In this document: one piece after another, positions 24,137-36,400 of the stretch
How the letters are laid out: every line of letters starts with the position of its first letter
How positions within the stretch are numbered: the first letter of the stretch is position 1
Translations under genes and position numbers: made by a program
NCBI GenBank assembly: GCA_009746045.1
Contig: RPFO01001880.1
Span: 42,954-106,953 of the forward strand
Direction of reading: 5' to 3'
DNA: 64,000 nt
Source of the DNA: Mesostigma viride
Taxonomy: Eukaryota; Streptophyta; Mesostigmatophyceae; Mesostigmatales; Mesostigmataceae
The notes under the pieces: generated by a model
What the model saw: the letters and a program-made list of their open reading frames with translations, nothing else
The model's database searches: none
What the model was told of the DNA's origin: nothing

Positions 24137-24339
24137 CATATATAGATAGGGGTTCCTAGATAGGGAACGTACATCAGCGTGGAATCGTCTGAATGATCTG
24201 TGATCACACGATGCTGTGATTAGACTGCGACCTGGCATCATGCGGCCTCGGGCCAATGGTCTGCACCCGGCCCAACAGTCACTGGCGGCTCAGCCAGTGG
24301 AACGAACGCACGTTGATAAGGGTAAATAAAATAAAATAA

Positions 24340-24965
24340 AATAACATTAAATTATAACATGCCTCCGTTGGGAGATCATTAATCAATTAATTAATATAGA
24401 CACGTGGCTGCTGGGAGATCATGTGTAGCACATATTCCATCAGTGCTGGGTGCCAGACGGAGGGGGGAGAAGCCGCGTAATCGAACTACCTAACTCTAAG
24501 CTATCTAGGCTAGAAATTCGTAACTACACTAATATGCAAAACGCCCCTTCCTCTTGTGGGGGGGTGGCTTGCCCACAGGGGCCATGGCGTGTGAGCCTGG
24601 ACAATCTTCTGCCACCGCTTCTTGTTCTGCATGGCAGTCCAAATTAATTAATTAATTAAACTCGTGCTCCCGTTGGGGAGTCACGGAGCACCGAAGTGCT
24701 TTTAATCCCTGTGTGTGCACTACAGGAGAAAGGGCAGAGACCCCCAGTCTCCTTCATGCCAAAGGCATGCCACAGCTGCAATCGGGCGCGGCTAGCTAAA
24801 AGGACAGGCTAACGATCCGGCAAACTGTGGGTGCAATAAGACCCATGTGAGCATATCATAGCAAGGAGCGTGGGCAGGTAATCTGAACATAGCCAGGGCG
24901 TAGCATGGCAGTCCAAAGAAGGAAGAGGGAGTGGATGGGGTGTTCAAACTGAGCTGGGACCACAT
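24340..24965 (-). mobile_element. LINE 3' fragment split by a SINE-like insertion
   Basis: (AATTA)n-type tail, hairpin GCCTCCGTTGGGAG and the RT C-terminal coding end. It is interrupted at 24644-24902 and resumes at 24903 with CATGGCAGTCCAAAG until about 24963. Small rearrangements repeat the GGGAGATCATG segment near 24380-24420. Confidence 0.8.
24644..24902 (-). mobile_element. SINE-like element, 259 bp, 15-bp TSD
   Basis: GCATGGCAGTCCAAA is duplicated at 24629-24643 and 24903-24917. The inserted sequence begins with (ATTA)n and then, on the minus strand, ends GTGCTCCGTGACTCCCC-AACGGGAGCACGAG before that tail. That end resembles the LINE 3' hairpin, so it probably uses the LINE machinery. 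No coding capacity and no clear polymerase III promoter boxes were found. It could also be a short internal-deletion derivative rather than a true SINE. Confidence 0.7.
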
Positions 24966-24967
24966 GC

Positions 24968-25171
24968 AGTTAGGTTAATATTGTGCGGAAACCTTTTGCC
25001 ACTGGGCTTCTAAGGCTCCGCACAATATTACCAGCGATAACCACTCGCTGGTACACTCAAGTTCATTTCGGAATGAACTTGAGTGTACCAGCGAGTGGTT
25101 ATCGCTGGTAATATTGTGCGAAGCCTTAGAAGCCGAGTGGCAAAAGGTTTCCGCACAATATTAACCTAACT
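24968..25171. mobile_element. Fold-back element, 204 bp, near-perfect palindrome
   Basis: Begins AGTTAGGTTAATATTGTGCG and ends with its inverse complement. The arms are about 96 bp with only a few mismatches, meeting at TTCATTTCGGAATGAA. Each arm contains a smaller inverted repeat of TAATATTGTGCGGA. No coding capacity; a MITE or fold-back type. A single arm recurs at 27201-27303. Confidence 0.88.
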
Positions 25172-25289
25172 AAAACCTAGCCTCTTGGGGCGAGGACGAA
25201 TCACTAGGCTCGGAACACCCGTAGATATGATGAATATGATCGAGTATGAGCGCTCGTGTGCGCAAATATCGATATGAATATGAGCGCTC

Positions 25290-26963
25290 ATGTGCGCAAA
25301 TATGATGAATATGAGCCGGGAATTGGACGGCGCCCTTGCTCGCCTGCGGTACGATGCGGCGGTCGGTGCCGACCACCTTTCTGCTGAGTTGCTGAAGACC
25401 CCTGATCTGGCGGTTAGGGATCTTCTGCTGGCGTTCTGCAACCGTGTCCTGCTCTCTGACGAGCCTCCGCCTGCTGAGTGGCAGACGGCCATCCGCGTCA
25501 TGCTGTACAAGAAGGGCTCTGCTGCTGACCCCGGTAACTACCGGGGTGTCTGCCTCCAGAGCGCCGCGCTGAAGGTCTTCATGCGCATGATGCTGCACAG
25601 GCTCCGCGCCGCGCTGGACCCACACCTGGGTGAGTCTCAGATGGGTTTCCGTCGTGGTCGTAACACTGTCATGGCTGTGTTTGTCGCGCGCCGGTTGATG
25701 GAGGAGGTGCGTCGACTTCCCCCTGACAGTTTGCCGCTGGTCTTCATTTTTGTTGACTATATCAAGGCTTTTGACACGGTTCTCTGGGAGGCTCTTTGGG
25801 CCATCCTAGCTCTGGATCGGGTACCACCTGCGTTTATTGCTGCCATTCGCCGTCTGTATGAGGGTTCACAGGCAGTAGTGCGGACTGCGGAGGGCACCAC
25901 TCCACCATTCCCCCTTCACCACGGGGTGTGGCAAGGTTGTGTCCTGTCCCCATACCTGTTCATTATTGTCGTGGATCACGTCATGCGCCGGGCACGTGCG
26001 CGCTTTACTGCTCTTAAGGGGTTCGAGCCAGGCTTGGACATCCTTAACGTGAAAGAGCACGGCGGGGTTAGACCTGGTTACCGCCTTGCCGACCTGATTT
26101 ATGCGGATGATACCACCCTCATCGAGAGCCCCGAGCACATTCAGACCTGGCTGGACTGCCTGGGCCTGGAGGCGCGGGCGGTGGGGCTGGAGATTAGTGT
26201 CAAAACTGAGGCGATGGTGATAGGAGCATCCAGTAAACCACCGCTGCCGCGCCTGCTCGACGGGACGGAGGTCCCGTTCCGCGACCGCTTCAAGCTGTTG
26301 GGGAGCTGGCTTCCTGACACCGCCGACGATGTGGACACCCGCATCGGCCTTGCCTGGGCCAAGCTCCGTTCGCTCACACCCTACTGGCGCTCGAAGGGCC
26401 TTAACGGGCACCGCAAGCGCATGCTCTTCAAGGTCCTCGTCCTCACGGTGCTCACGTATGGCGCCGAGGCGTGGACCCTCCCACCCAAACTGGCAGCTCG
26501 GCTCGACGGCACAGTTTACAGGATGCTCCGGCAGGTCCTTAATGTAGGTTTTTCCGAGCGTCCGTCATCAGAGTCTTTGTATCATGGCATGCCTCGTGTT
26601 TCGGACGAGATTAGGCAGCGTAGGATAGCATTTGTAGGACACCTTGCACGCACCAGCCAGGTCGACACCACCCTCGGTCTGGCCGGCCCCCAGCGGCTTG
26701 GACAGCCAGGGCGGCACATTCTGACCTGGCCTGGCCCCAAGGACATTCCCAAACGGGTAGGGAAACCTGTCACGAACTACGTTCAGATGTTGCTGGACGA
26801 CCTAGTGGTCCCAGCCCAGTTTGAGCACCGCATCCACTCTCTCTCCCGTCTTTGGACTGCCATGCAGGACAAGACGCGGTGGAAGAAGATTGTCAAGGCG
26901 CACACGCCCGACCCTGTGGGCAAGCCACCTCCCCCCAAGCGGAGGAGGCGTTTTGATGAGTAG
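25290..26963 (+). CDS. Non-LTR reverse transcriptase, C-terminal part of ORF2, 557 aa
   Basis: RNA-dependent DNA polymerase for target-primed reverse transcription in the nucleus. RT blocks are in order: YDAAVGADHLSAELLK, RVMLYKKGSAADPGNYRG, SLPLVFIFVDYIKAFDTV (catalytic Asp in VDYIKAFD), GVWQGCVLSPYLF, then YADDTTLI with the catalytic Asp pair near residue 275. The thumb and a C-terminal segment follow (VLTYGAEAWTL, RQRRIAFVGHLART), typical of RTE/CR1/jockey-type LINEs. The last 20 residues are Pro/Lys/Arg-rich. The apurinic endonuclease normally N-terminal to the RT is missing, and the first about 10 residues are unrelated flanking sequence. No frame damage, so the truncated copy is young or recently retrotransposed. 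The clade is not certain without a tree. Confidence 0.88.
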   Translation: MCANMMNMSRELDGALARLRYDAAVGADHLSAELLKTPDLAVRDLLLAFCNRVLLSDEPPPAEWQTAIRVMLYKKGSAADPGNYRGVCLQSAALKVFMRMMLHRLRAALDPHLGESQMGFRRGRNTVMAVFVARRLMEEVRRLPPDSLPLVFIFVDYIKAFDTVLWEALWAILALDRVPPAFIAAIRRLYEGSQAVVRTAEGTTPPFPLHHGVWQGCVLSPYLFIIVVDHVMRRARARFTALKGFEPGLDILNVKEHGGVRPGYRLADLIYADDTTLIESPEHIQTWLDCLGLEARAVGLEISVKTEAMVIGASSKPPLPRLLDGTEVPFRDRFKLLGSWLPDTADDVDTRIGLAWAKLRSLTPYWRSKGLNGHRKRMLFKVLVLTVLTYGAEAWTLPPKLAARLDGTVYRMLRQVLNVGFSERPSSESLYHGMPRVSDEIRQRRIAFVGHLARTSQVDTTLGLAGPQRLGQPGRHILTWPGPKDIPKRVGKPVTNYVQMLLDDLVVPAQFEHRIHSLSRLWTAMQDKTRWKKIVKAHTPDPVGKPPPPKRRRRFDE

Positions 26964-27105
26964 TGCAGTTAGGATTTTCTAGATAGAGTTAGGATAGTTC
27001 GATCACGCGGCTTCCTCCACCCCATCCATCATGAAATATGTGCTACATGACCTCCCCACGGAGGCATGTTATAATTTAATTTAATTTAATTTAATTTAAT
27101 TTTAA
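25300..27105 (+). mobile_element. Best-preserved LINE copy, 5'-truncated
   Basis: Contains an uninterrupted RT reading frame, a short 3' UTR with the CTCC..GGAG hairpin and an (AATTT)n tail at 27069-27104. It lacks the endonuclease region expected upstream. The fold-back element and short repeats containing GAATATGAGCGCTC lie just upstream. At least seven other fragments in the window belong to this family. Confidence 0.88.
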
Positions 27106-27200
27106 TGAGCCGGGTGCCAAATCGGGACGAATTATTCCCCAAATAATCCGCTTCCGAGTGGATTCGAACCTGCGCCCCGCAAGGGTCAAGGTCTTACTGT

Positions 27201-27303
27201 AGTTAGGTTAATATTGTGCGGAAACCTTTTGCCACTCGGCTTCTAAGGTTCCGCACAATATTACCACTGAGCGATAACCACTCGCTGGTCCACTCAAGTT
27301 CAT
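27201..27303. mobile_element. Single arm of the fold-back element
   Basis: Starts AGTTAGGTTAATATTGTGCG like the palindrome at 24968-25171 and stops at CACTCAAGTTCAT where the other arm would begin. It abuts a LINE fragment. Confidence 0.85.
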
Positions 27304-27900
27304 GCCGGCCAGCAACATCTGGGTGTAGTTCATCGCAGGTTTACCTAGCTTCCTGGGAATATGTCCTTGGGGCCAGGCCATGCAGGTCAAGATGTGCCGC
27401 CCTGGTTCATGGCCAAGCCGCTGGGGGCCGGCCAGACCAAGGGCTGTGTCAACCTGGCTGGTGCGAGCAAGATGTCCTACAAATGAGCACTAGCCTACGC
27501 TGCCTATATATAATCTTGTCCGAAATACGAGGCATACCCTGATACAAAGATTCTAATGACCTATGCTTGAAAACCCTACATTTAGGACCTGTCGGAGCAT
27601 CCTGTAAACCATGCCGTCTAGCTTAGCCGCCAGTGTGTCCGTGAGTGTCCACGCCTCGCGGCGCCATGCATACGTAAGCACCGTGAGGACGAGGACCTTG
27701 ACCAGTTCAACACGTATAAACTAACGTCTAGTCGATCACTATAGACGTCACGTATAGTTTAGTTTCATGCGCTTGCGGTGCTCGCCCAGGCCCTTCGAGC
27801 GCCAGTAGGTCATGTAGAGCGAACGGAGCCTGGCCCAGGCCAGGCCGATACGGATGTCCTCATCGTCGGCGGTGTCAGGGAGCATGCTCCCCAACATAAG
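27304..27900 (-). mobile_element. Diverged LINE fragment with a small palindromic insertion
   Basis: Minus-strand LINE sequence corresponding to the RT C-terminal half, with many indels. Between GAGGACCTTGA and CATGCGCTTGCGG about 55 bp are inserted (27697-27765). They have inverted arms ACGTATAAACTAACGTCTAG and CTATAGACGTCACGTATAG-like. This may be a tiny fold-back insertion. Confidence 0.75.
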
Positions 27901-30470
27901 GGTAAACATACTGTCTGTCTAGCTAGTGCTCAAGCAATCCATTACCGTTTGCAATGTGCTCTCAAGCATCATGTCGTGCATTCCTTTCCATAACATAACT
28001 TGAATTTTACAATTGCTCTTCAACAACAACAAACTCAACAATGGTAAAAAACGGCAATGGACAAAAACCAAACAAGAATTTATATCTTGGGGACGAAGAT
28101 GCATCATCAGTACTGATATGATGATCATCGTCGTGGCCGCCAGACAACAACAAGGCCGCACCGGCTGATGTCGGTGCGCCTGCATGCATTAATAACAAAA
28201 AAAGAAAAAAAAGAAAAAGAAAAGGAAAAAGAAAACAAAATGCTGGCAGCAGCTGGTGGAGGAAATGAACCCAGCACTCGACGAGGGGCCGGTGTCAAAA
28301 CCGACGTCCCTAGTCCTCCCTAGACTCGATGCCGGGCTTCCGGCAACCCTCGCCCTCCAGTTCGGAGTCTCATGGCTCCGGCTGAGGAAGTGACACTGCA
28401 ACAACCACGAGGACCGGACGAGGTGGCTAAAACCCCGGCTGAGCGGGCCAACCCTGTGCCTTCCCCCATGCCATCGACGACCCGGCCGCCTGCTGCGCAG
28501 ACTTTGCACCCAGCGTCGGCAAGTCTGTTGCCATGTACATGTTCTTTCCTCATGCATGCTCTGATATAATGCTAAACAACGGTCAGTGGCTACCTTTTCA
28601 AAATATCATAACCAAACAAAAAGCTATCATCGCTGCCGTGTAGCGAGCTAGTGCCGGCATGAGGAGCCTAGCATCGCTCCAGCTGTTATGTGATGATAAA
28701 AGCAATCGAGCCTCACCCCAACGCCGGCGATGGGCGGCAATCGACTAGTGTCACCGTCCACCCCAACGTGAGCACTAGTGAGTATGGATGGATGGATCGG
28801 GATGGGTGGCCATGGGTGGATGGGCCGGTGGCCCCGTGGATCATGGGTTTGACGTGCCGGCGCTTTAGTCCCCAAAATGATCCTTCTATGGTATCCTTTT
28901 TTCTTCGTACCATCTTGGCCGCAGACTCAGGAATTTCTTGGCGCAGAGTCAGGAGTTTTGCGCCAAGATCCATCGTCTATAAGGATGGAAGCCAATGGAA
29001 ATGGTCGAATCGCGTCCCCTCTTCACACGCTGACCAAGTCGGGGTAAAATTGGCTCCAGAGTTCTCAATTCTCACATTCTCAGAGGGCGGGGGCCGAGAT
29101 TAATTAAGAGGTACCTTGAAATTAAATAAGAGGCATGACTCTATCGAGATATATGTTCGGACGTGAATTTCTATTGGCGTGAATTTGTAGTATTGTACGA
29201 AAACATATCGAGGGTGACGGAAAGAAGGATTTATGTTCCAATTCAATTCAATGCACTACGGTATTGGACGGAGTTCCCGGTCTGGCAAGCGGATTTTGGA
29301 TCTGACGTTCAGGGCGGGGGCTCCAGAGTTCTCAATTCTCAAATTCTCAGAGGGCGGGGGCTGAGGTACCTTCAAATGAAATAAGAGGCATGACTCTATT
29401 AGGGGGGGGGGGGGGACGGGGTTACAACGGGGGGGTACGTACCAATTAGAGGCATGCTTTAGTTACGGCTACTCGGAATCAATTCTCAAATTCTCAGAGG
29501 GCGGGGGCTGAGGTTGACTGGTAGTACTGTACGATGGTGTTGGACGGAATTTCGGTCAGCGTTGCGGACTTTGCATCTCACGTTGTACATGGAAAAGAGC
29601 CATTGCGTCGCGCTGTGCTGTGGCGAACTTATTCTCCGCCGTCGGATGGCACCGTCGATGCTCGTCGATGAACCCAACGCAAGCCATGTACCGAAATAAG
29701 TACAAAAAAGCGCGGCGGCATCTTGCGGCGAGTTTGGTAAGTTACAGAACTTGAAGCCCGGCGACTCCGCGTCAAGCAGTCCGCAGGTAGTCCGCCGGCG
29801 TGAATGAAGTGAGATTTTTGAGAATTTGAGAGTTTGAGAGTTCGGCACATCCTAGTCGGGGTAAAATTGGCTTCGCCCCTTCTTCGAACTTCGAACCTGT
29901 GGTTCTTCCGAAAATGGGCTCCGCCGGCAAGTGACAACCAGCGCCGCGCCGTCCCTCTGGCGGGAGCTGACACATAGTACTCTAGATACGGGCGCCCGCC
30001 ACTGAAACCGCCACGCGTGGCCGTGGCGAAACCAATCTTACTGGTCAAAACGCCACACAAGTGGCGACACAGACTTCAGAACGCCACACTTGGCGACCAC
30101 ACTTCAGACACTTGGCGACCCATGATCTCTGCTGCAACACCCCAACAACAACAACAACAACACTTGGCGCGCTGGCGACCAACAAAATATTCTCTGCTGC
30201 CCATGTGGGCAACAACAACACGTCTTGGCGACCTGCAAAAACCTCCCCCCCAAATCATCCTGCCCCCAAATCTGAGTTAGATCCGATTCTATGAGTGGCG
30301 ACTGATTTTTTTTTGCTATGCTTTATCGAAACGGTACAATCTGTGCATTGTCTAAATATAGAGGTAGGATAAGTACAGTAAAAGTCACAATGTGAAAACA
30401 TTTTTCCCAATTAACCTGGCCGGCGGCCATCAATCGAATATCGTACTTCGCTCCGCTGATAATTGCAACC
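27901..30470. other. Gene-free stretch upstream of the lipase gene
   Basis: No supported gene. It holds a purine-rich tract at 28197-28240. A low-copy dispersed repeat (CAATTCTCAAATTCTCAGAG, then GGCGGGGGC) occurs three times, near 29066, 29331 and 29479. A G tract lies at 29402-29415, and CTTGGCGACC/CCACAC-type short repeats lie at 30050-30240. Confidence 0.5.
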
Positions 30471-33400
30471 ATGACGAGCGTGCGCGTGCCCTCATGCGGC
30501 GCGAGGCCATCTCTTCGACTCACTTACGTCTGCCTGATGAGTTTGGCAATGCTCGCTGGGATAGCACGCGCAGCGAGGACGTACCCAGCCTTGTTTGTTT
30601 ACGGAGACTCCTTGGTGAGCTCATGATATCGAAGAGCGCACGCGCGCGGCATTGCATTTGACTCGTTTTTCCTCAACTGTCCATGCACGTCCTCCCGCGT
30701 CACCTGGCGTCAGCTGCAGCCTTATGTTCGTTCAGCTGTATGCTTACTAGCAATGCGACACCTTGTGATTGCCCGTGCAGTCCGACTCCAACGGCGTTCT
30801 CGGAACATGGAAAGCTTACCGCGGTCCCCCATCCCCTCCGAATGCCCGGGTTTGGTCGAACGGGCCTACATGGCCTTACTATTTGGCGCAAAGCATGGGG
30901 CTGAGCTGTCCCTATGCTGACTTCAACACGGACGCGGGCATCGAATGCCCCGTATTTCGCAATTACGCGTAAGTTGCCTCCTGCATGACCATCTGCGTGA
31001 TCAGCCAATGTGCGGTCTTCTTCTAGAATTGTCATCCATCTGTGCGCAGGTGCATGGCGCAGCGAGGGAAGCCTAGGCCTAGCTAGGCTACCATCGCTGC
31101 ACCTGATACATGAACTATAATGAGTGTGTGGACGTTCTTTGCTTTCTGCGTTGCTTGTGGTCTGGAATCTATAGCAGCCCGAATATATTCGATATATTCA
31201 ATGCAATCTATTCATCCCGCTCGTGTCTCTTGCAAGTGTGATTATCCTATATAGCTCTATGCCAGCTGCTCAGTTTTCCGACGCCACGCGCTAGCAAGTG
31301 GCCATGCACCTCACCAAAGCCCCATGTTCATTGCTGCGTGGTAACTCCGTGATCTCCATGCTGTCCCAACGGAGCCGAATGTCGAACAACATTAATTGAT
31401 TTATTTGATTAATTGCTGCCGGGCACTGGGTTCCGCATCTCATTTTCGTTCAGGACGGGCGGAGCATGCTCCAAGAACTGGGGGCTCTCGCCGGACGAAG
31501 CTCCCGTCTGCACAGATGTAAGTAAGCATTATGCCCCTCCCCCCCACACAGCACACCAAAGGTTCTCCTTATGCCCCCCCCCCACCACCACAGGTTTTCC
31601 TTTAGCCCGGCCGCCCACCCCACCCCATACACCAAATGATTTCTTTATGCCACCCCACACACACACACCAAAAGTTTTCCTTATTGCTCCCGGCACACAC
31701 ACCAAAACTTTTCTCCACCTTCTCCGATGTGCAACTTAGCTGTGCAATGTCGCTTCTGCCATTTTTCGCATTGCCATCATTAGTTGCCCGCGTGCACCCG
31801 AATCAGGGTTGGGTGCTTAACCAACCCTTAGATTGCTTAATGCCCGACCCTAGACTTTACTTCTATTCATTCGTTCGTTCAAATTCCACGTAGTGACGTG
31901 CCTGTGTTGGGAGAGCCACGAGGCCCAGTTACTGTTGAACTAGGTCCAATTAACTTCAATGCCCCAGTTATGTCGAAAGTCCAACCTGCATCGTGGACTC
32001 TGCAGCATTGGCTGTCACAGGGACGAAAGTAGTAAGTCCATCACCCTGAGCAATCGCCTTCAATTTGCGAAGAATAAAAAAATTATAGTCTTACTCGTCA
32101 AGTTCATTTCAAGGGCACAGCAGCAGTCGACCCCCTTGCTTGAAGCTGCCACAACCCAAGTAAGTTGCGATTCTGGATGCTGCTCTGGAGACATCTCTGC
32201 TTGATTTAAGCAGATAACGGGCTGACATACATCTCAGGTTGCCTAGTTTATCAGTGTCAAATAGGGTCCGGCAAGGCCACAAATTACAGGTAGTTGCCCA
32301 GTTGCACGCCCCTTGCCCCCTCTTTCAGCGCCCTCGTCCGAACCCCCTTCTAACGGGACGAATTCATTCTTTCTAAACCTAGGCACAGCACGTGTTGAGC
32401 GTGGCAATGATGCCAAATCCGTTCTGCACACCGCCATGGGGCGCAGCCCTGCCCGGCATTAGTGCTTAATCAGTGGCACTTGCTGACCACAATGGGGCTC
32501 TCAATACGCCACACATCGGCGTTCAGCTGTGATACTCGGCCCCCGAAATTCTTTCGCCGCAGAATGGCCATGCTTGAACTGGACCCTAGCACTTTTAGTC
32601 ACGCTACAATTGGCAATGTTGGACGAACGTTTCTTGAGCCAGCTCTCTGCCACGTATTAATGAGGACACGTGCTTGGGTTGGGCTGTGCCATTGAGCGCC
32701 GCACTGTGCCGCGGCGGCTTGGTTTGCTGCACCCATGGCCAGCCACATTTGGCTGAGCCTAACCTACTCTTATCAATGGCTGTATGGCTTATTGGCTGAA
32801 AGCCACGAGATGCCCGAGAAGATTCGAATTCCCAAATATCAACACGCCACGTGTGGCTTAGTGCAGAGACCTTGATTGCCCGGCATAGCGATCTTCGCGC
32901 AAGGGTGTGGTGAAGCGGATCATGAGGGTGCCCTAAACCCAAACAAGAGGGGCGGTGAGAAGCTTCAGTGCAGCTGTTGTCAATGTCCCCGGATAGCCTG
33001 CCATGACGAATTGAAAATGTTTTAACTATAACTTATATCAACGGTTACTTGTATTTTCTCGCGGTTACACTTACCTGCAATACTTATCATTATCAGAGCG
33101 GTGCGTTCGGAGCTTTGCAAGAATTATTTTCACACAAGCGCTGTGTAGGGAAACGGATATCACAAGCTGGACTTTGGGAACTGGCTGCCGCGATGCAGCG
33201 ATTTCGTATAGCGGTAGTTAAGTACATGTGCTTGGGGTTGGGTGGTAAGAAAGTTACATTGGGTGCGAGGCACACAGCCATTTCCTTCAGCCCTATCCCA
33301 GTATTTGCCCTGCTTGAGTACACGGCTCTCTTGTATGCCTTTGGAGCCGCTGCAATTAGACACTAATTGATACCCATCATCCCACGGCGCAAGTCTTGCA

Positions 33401-36400
33401 GGCAACAAAGAGAAAATCCCAACTTACCCTTTCAAATAGGATCAAACGTTCAGCCACGTGTATTATGCAGGAATTGCCATGGATCCTGTATCTTACCTAA
33501 TGGGATCAAAATTTCAAGTACTGTTGCTTTCACTGCCTTGCGCGGCGCACCCCTTCCCATGCCCCCGTTCCCGCGACAGGAAGGGGTCCCCTCGACCTAC
33601 TTCTACCCATACCAGGTGCAGACGCACAACAACGCCACCATTAACGCTACCCTCAACCGCGAAGGCCTGCACATTATCGACATCGGCATTAACGACATTT
33701 CGATGTATTTTGCCACTGGGATCGCCAGCGCTCCGAGCAAGGCGTTGGAGACCGCGGAAGCCATCAAGCTCGGTAAGCAAAGCATGCACCGGAACACGAG
33801 GGCCAGCAAGTTTGGTATGACAAATTGGTTCGTCATGAATTGTAGGCTTCGGAGACATGGAAAAAAAGGACTGTTTGTAGAGAAATCCCTTTTTTTGGTA
33901 AATGGTAAGTTAACCCTTAACGTTCCGGACTCGTTCCTGACTCGTGCCGAAAGCCACCCATGAGTTGCACCGTACCCCACAAGAGCCCCCATCCAGCCTA
34001 ATAATTATTTATAGCCCATACTAGGAACCAAGCATGATTGTAGGTAGGGCTACTTGGGGGTATAGTGGGTGGTCCCGCTTACAAGGTCCCTCTGCTCTAT
34101 CAATAGCAACCCCCTCAGGGGGGTTGGCGAGTGTGTGATGGGACACCCTTGTCATGCCTGATGGACCCCTTTCTCAAAGAGCTTACCCTGGGACTGGTTG
34201 TGTAGGCACATATTCTACCTAGGATGGCATCCCAGCTCTAATACTTGTAATTGCTGCGGGGACCTATCAGCTGGTGCTAATTATAACTGTTTCCCCCCCC
34301 TTCTGACAGCTGTGCACCAGGGTACCCAACGGTACCCCCTTGACTTTGACCAGGGTGTTCACCCTGGTCAGGTGGTCAGATATGGTCTAACAAGGGTCCT
34401 ACGTGCAGTACAGATGTAGATCTCGACGCTGACCTAAACAGTTCCGGTGAAAACCCTCCCGCGCAATCTGCACAGCTGCCACAAACTCATGCCGATTTTC
34501 GCCTATGAGTTGCAGTTGTGGTCGAAAATCGGCATGAGGACGGTGTAAGGGTTAAGAAGTTCGATGGTATCTGGTGTTTGGGTTTTCTGAAGAATGGCTT
34601 GTAATCGGTGCAGCACGGCGATGTTACGACAGCGTGTTCCAGTTCCTGTCTTCTTGAATAATATCATTACGCCACAAGTTTATCAGATTCTTGCAGTGCA
34701 GTAGTAGACACCTTGCTAGTTGATTTGCTTCTTTTTTGGCTGCTCAGCTTTATGTTGCACTGGTAGGAATTCTGGCGGCTATATACAGCAGGCCTCAGCA
34801 ATTGGTCACCAACCAGCAAGGACCCAGCATTCTAAAATATGTTGGTCATTGATGCAAAGTGTGCACATGCCAAGTAGTTAAATATGATGATGCAGGCGAG
34901 GCAGAGCAAATGTGCCCGGCCACAAGCAAGATACCCGGCCGCTAGTGCACAAAAAGAGCGTGCCCCTCCGCTTCTGGGCCCATTGGCCACTTTTGTAGCA
35001 ATTCATTATTGATAGCGATGGCCACCAACATCTCACATTCATCATACTCGTCCACCCGTAGTGTCAGGTACACACCGCTGCCCTTATTCCCCAACACATT
35101 AGGTGAAATAGTTGGGACCGGTATGTTTAGTCTGAGCATATGTAACGCCACGCTATGCTGAGTTTTCGTGTTTTTCCGCGTAACCATCAGCAGCATGAAT
35201 AGTTTCCTATTCGCCGCCCGATCACAACAGGATATGCAACAGTATGGACTACTTCATTTCTACTATTCCTTTGGTGTTTCTAGGCAGCTAATTGTAATAA
35301 GCCTGCATCCCTTGTGCGCAGGATAACAGGACCACGAAAGCAACTTCTGAAGTTGTGGAGGACCCACGAAAGCAACGACTGAAGTAGTGGAGGACCCACG
35401 AAAGCAACGACAGAAGTTTTACATCAACTTTTGCCTGCTTCTATCTGTTGTGATGTACGTACCCTATCTATATCTTCCCTTGCAAGCGTGGAACTCTCCT
35501 GTTAACTCACTTAACTGTCATTACTGCTGCTATCTGCGGGGACGTGCCCTTATTGTCTGTTCTGGCAGGCGTGGAGATGCTCTACAACGGGGGCGCCCGC
35601 CACTTCTTCCTGGTCAACACCCACTCCCTCTCGACCCCGTCGGTGGTTAGCTCCGACCGCGCCACGCGAGAGCTGGTGGACGAGTTTAGCCAGCAGTACG
35701 CGGAGGGCTACCACAGCAACGTGGTCGTGCCGCTGCGCTCGCAGCTCACCAACGCGACCATCACGGAGATCAACATGCTGGGATGCTTCAACCAGATGGG
35801 CGCCAACTGCACGTTCCGAGGTGCGGACAAGTGCATTACTTGGTTTGGATTATGGGGACACTTGTTTTCCCTTTGTGGGTCAGTGTAAGGAGAGACCGCT
35901 AAAAGCTATAAAGAGCCCCAGATTTCTGGACTGGGCTGGTTGTCTCATTAAGATATGATACCAGTCTTATACTTGGAGGGGAGGGGAGGGGAGGGAGGAG
36001 GGGAGGGAGGGAGGGGAGGGAGGGAGGGGAGGGGAGGGAGGGAGGGGAGGGGAGGGGAGGGAGGGAGGGGAGGGGAGGGGAGGGGAGGGGAGGGGAGGGG
36101 AGGGAGGGGAGGGGAGGGAGGGGAGGGGAGGGGAGGGGAGGGGAGGGGAGGGAGGGAGGGGAGGGAGGGGAGGGGAGGGGAGGGGAGGGGAGGGGAGGGG
36201 AGGGAGGGGAGGGGAGGGAGGGGAGGGAGGGAGGGGAGGGGAGGGGAGGGGAGGGAGGGAGGGGAGGGGAGGAGGGGAGGGAGGGGAGGGGAGGGGAGGG
36301 AGGGGAGGGAGGGGAGGGGAGGGGAGGGAGGGAGGGGAAGGGAAGGGAGGGGAGGGGGGGGAGGGAGGGAGGAGGGGAGGGGAGGGGAGGGAGGGGAGGG

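Noticed and set aside
33367-33579. Upstream extension of the lipase exon that starts at 33580
   Set aside because: The frame is open, but a good acceptor (CCGCGACAG) precedes 33580 and the extra residues fit no part of the lipase fold.
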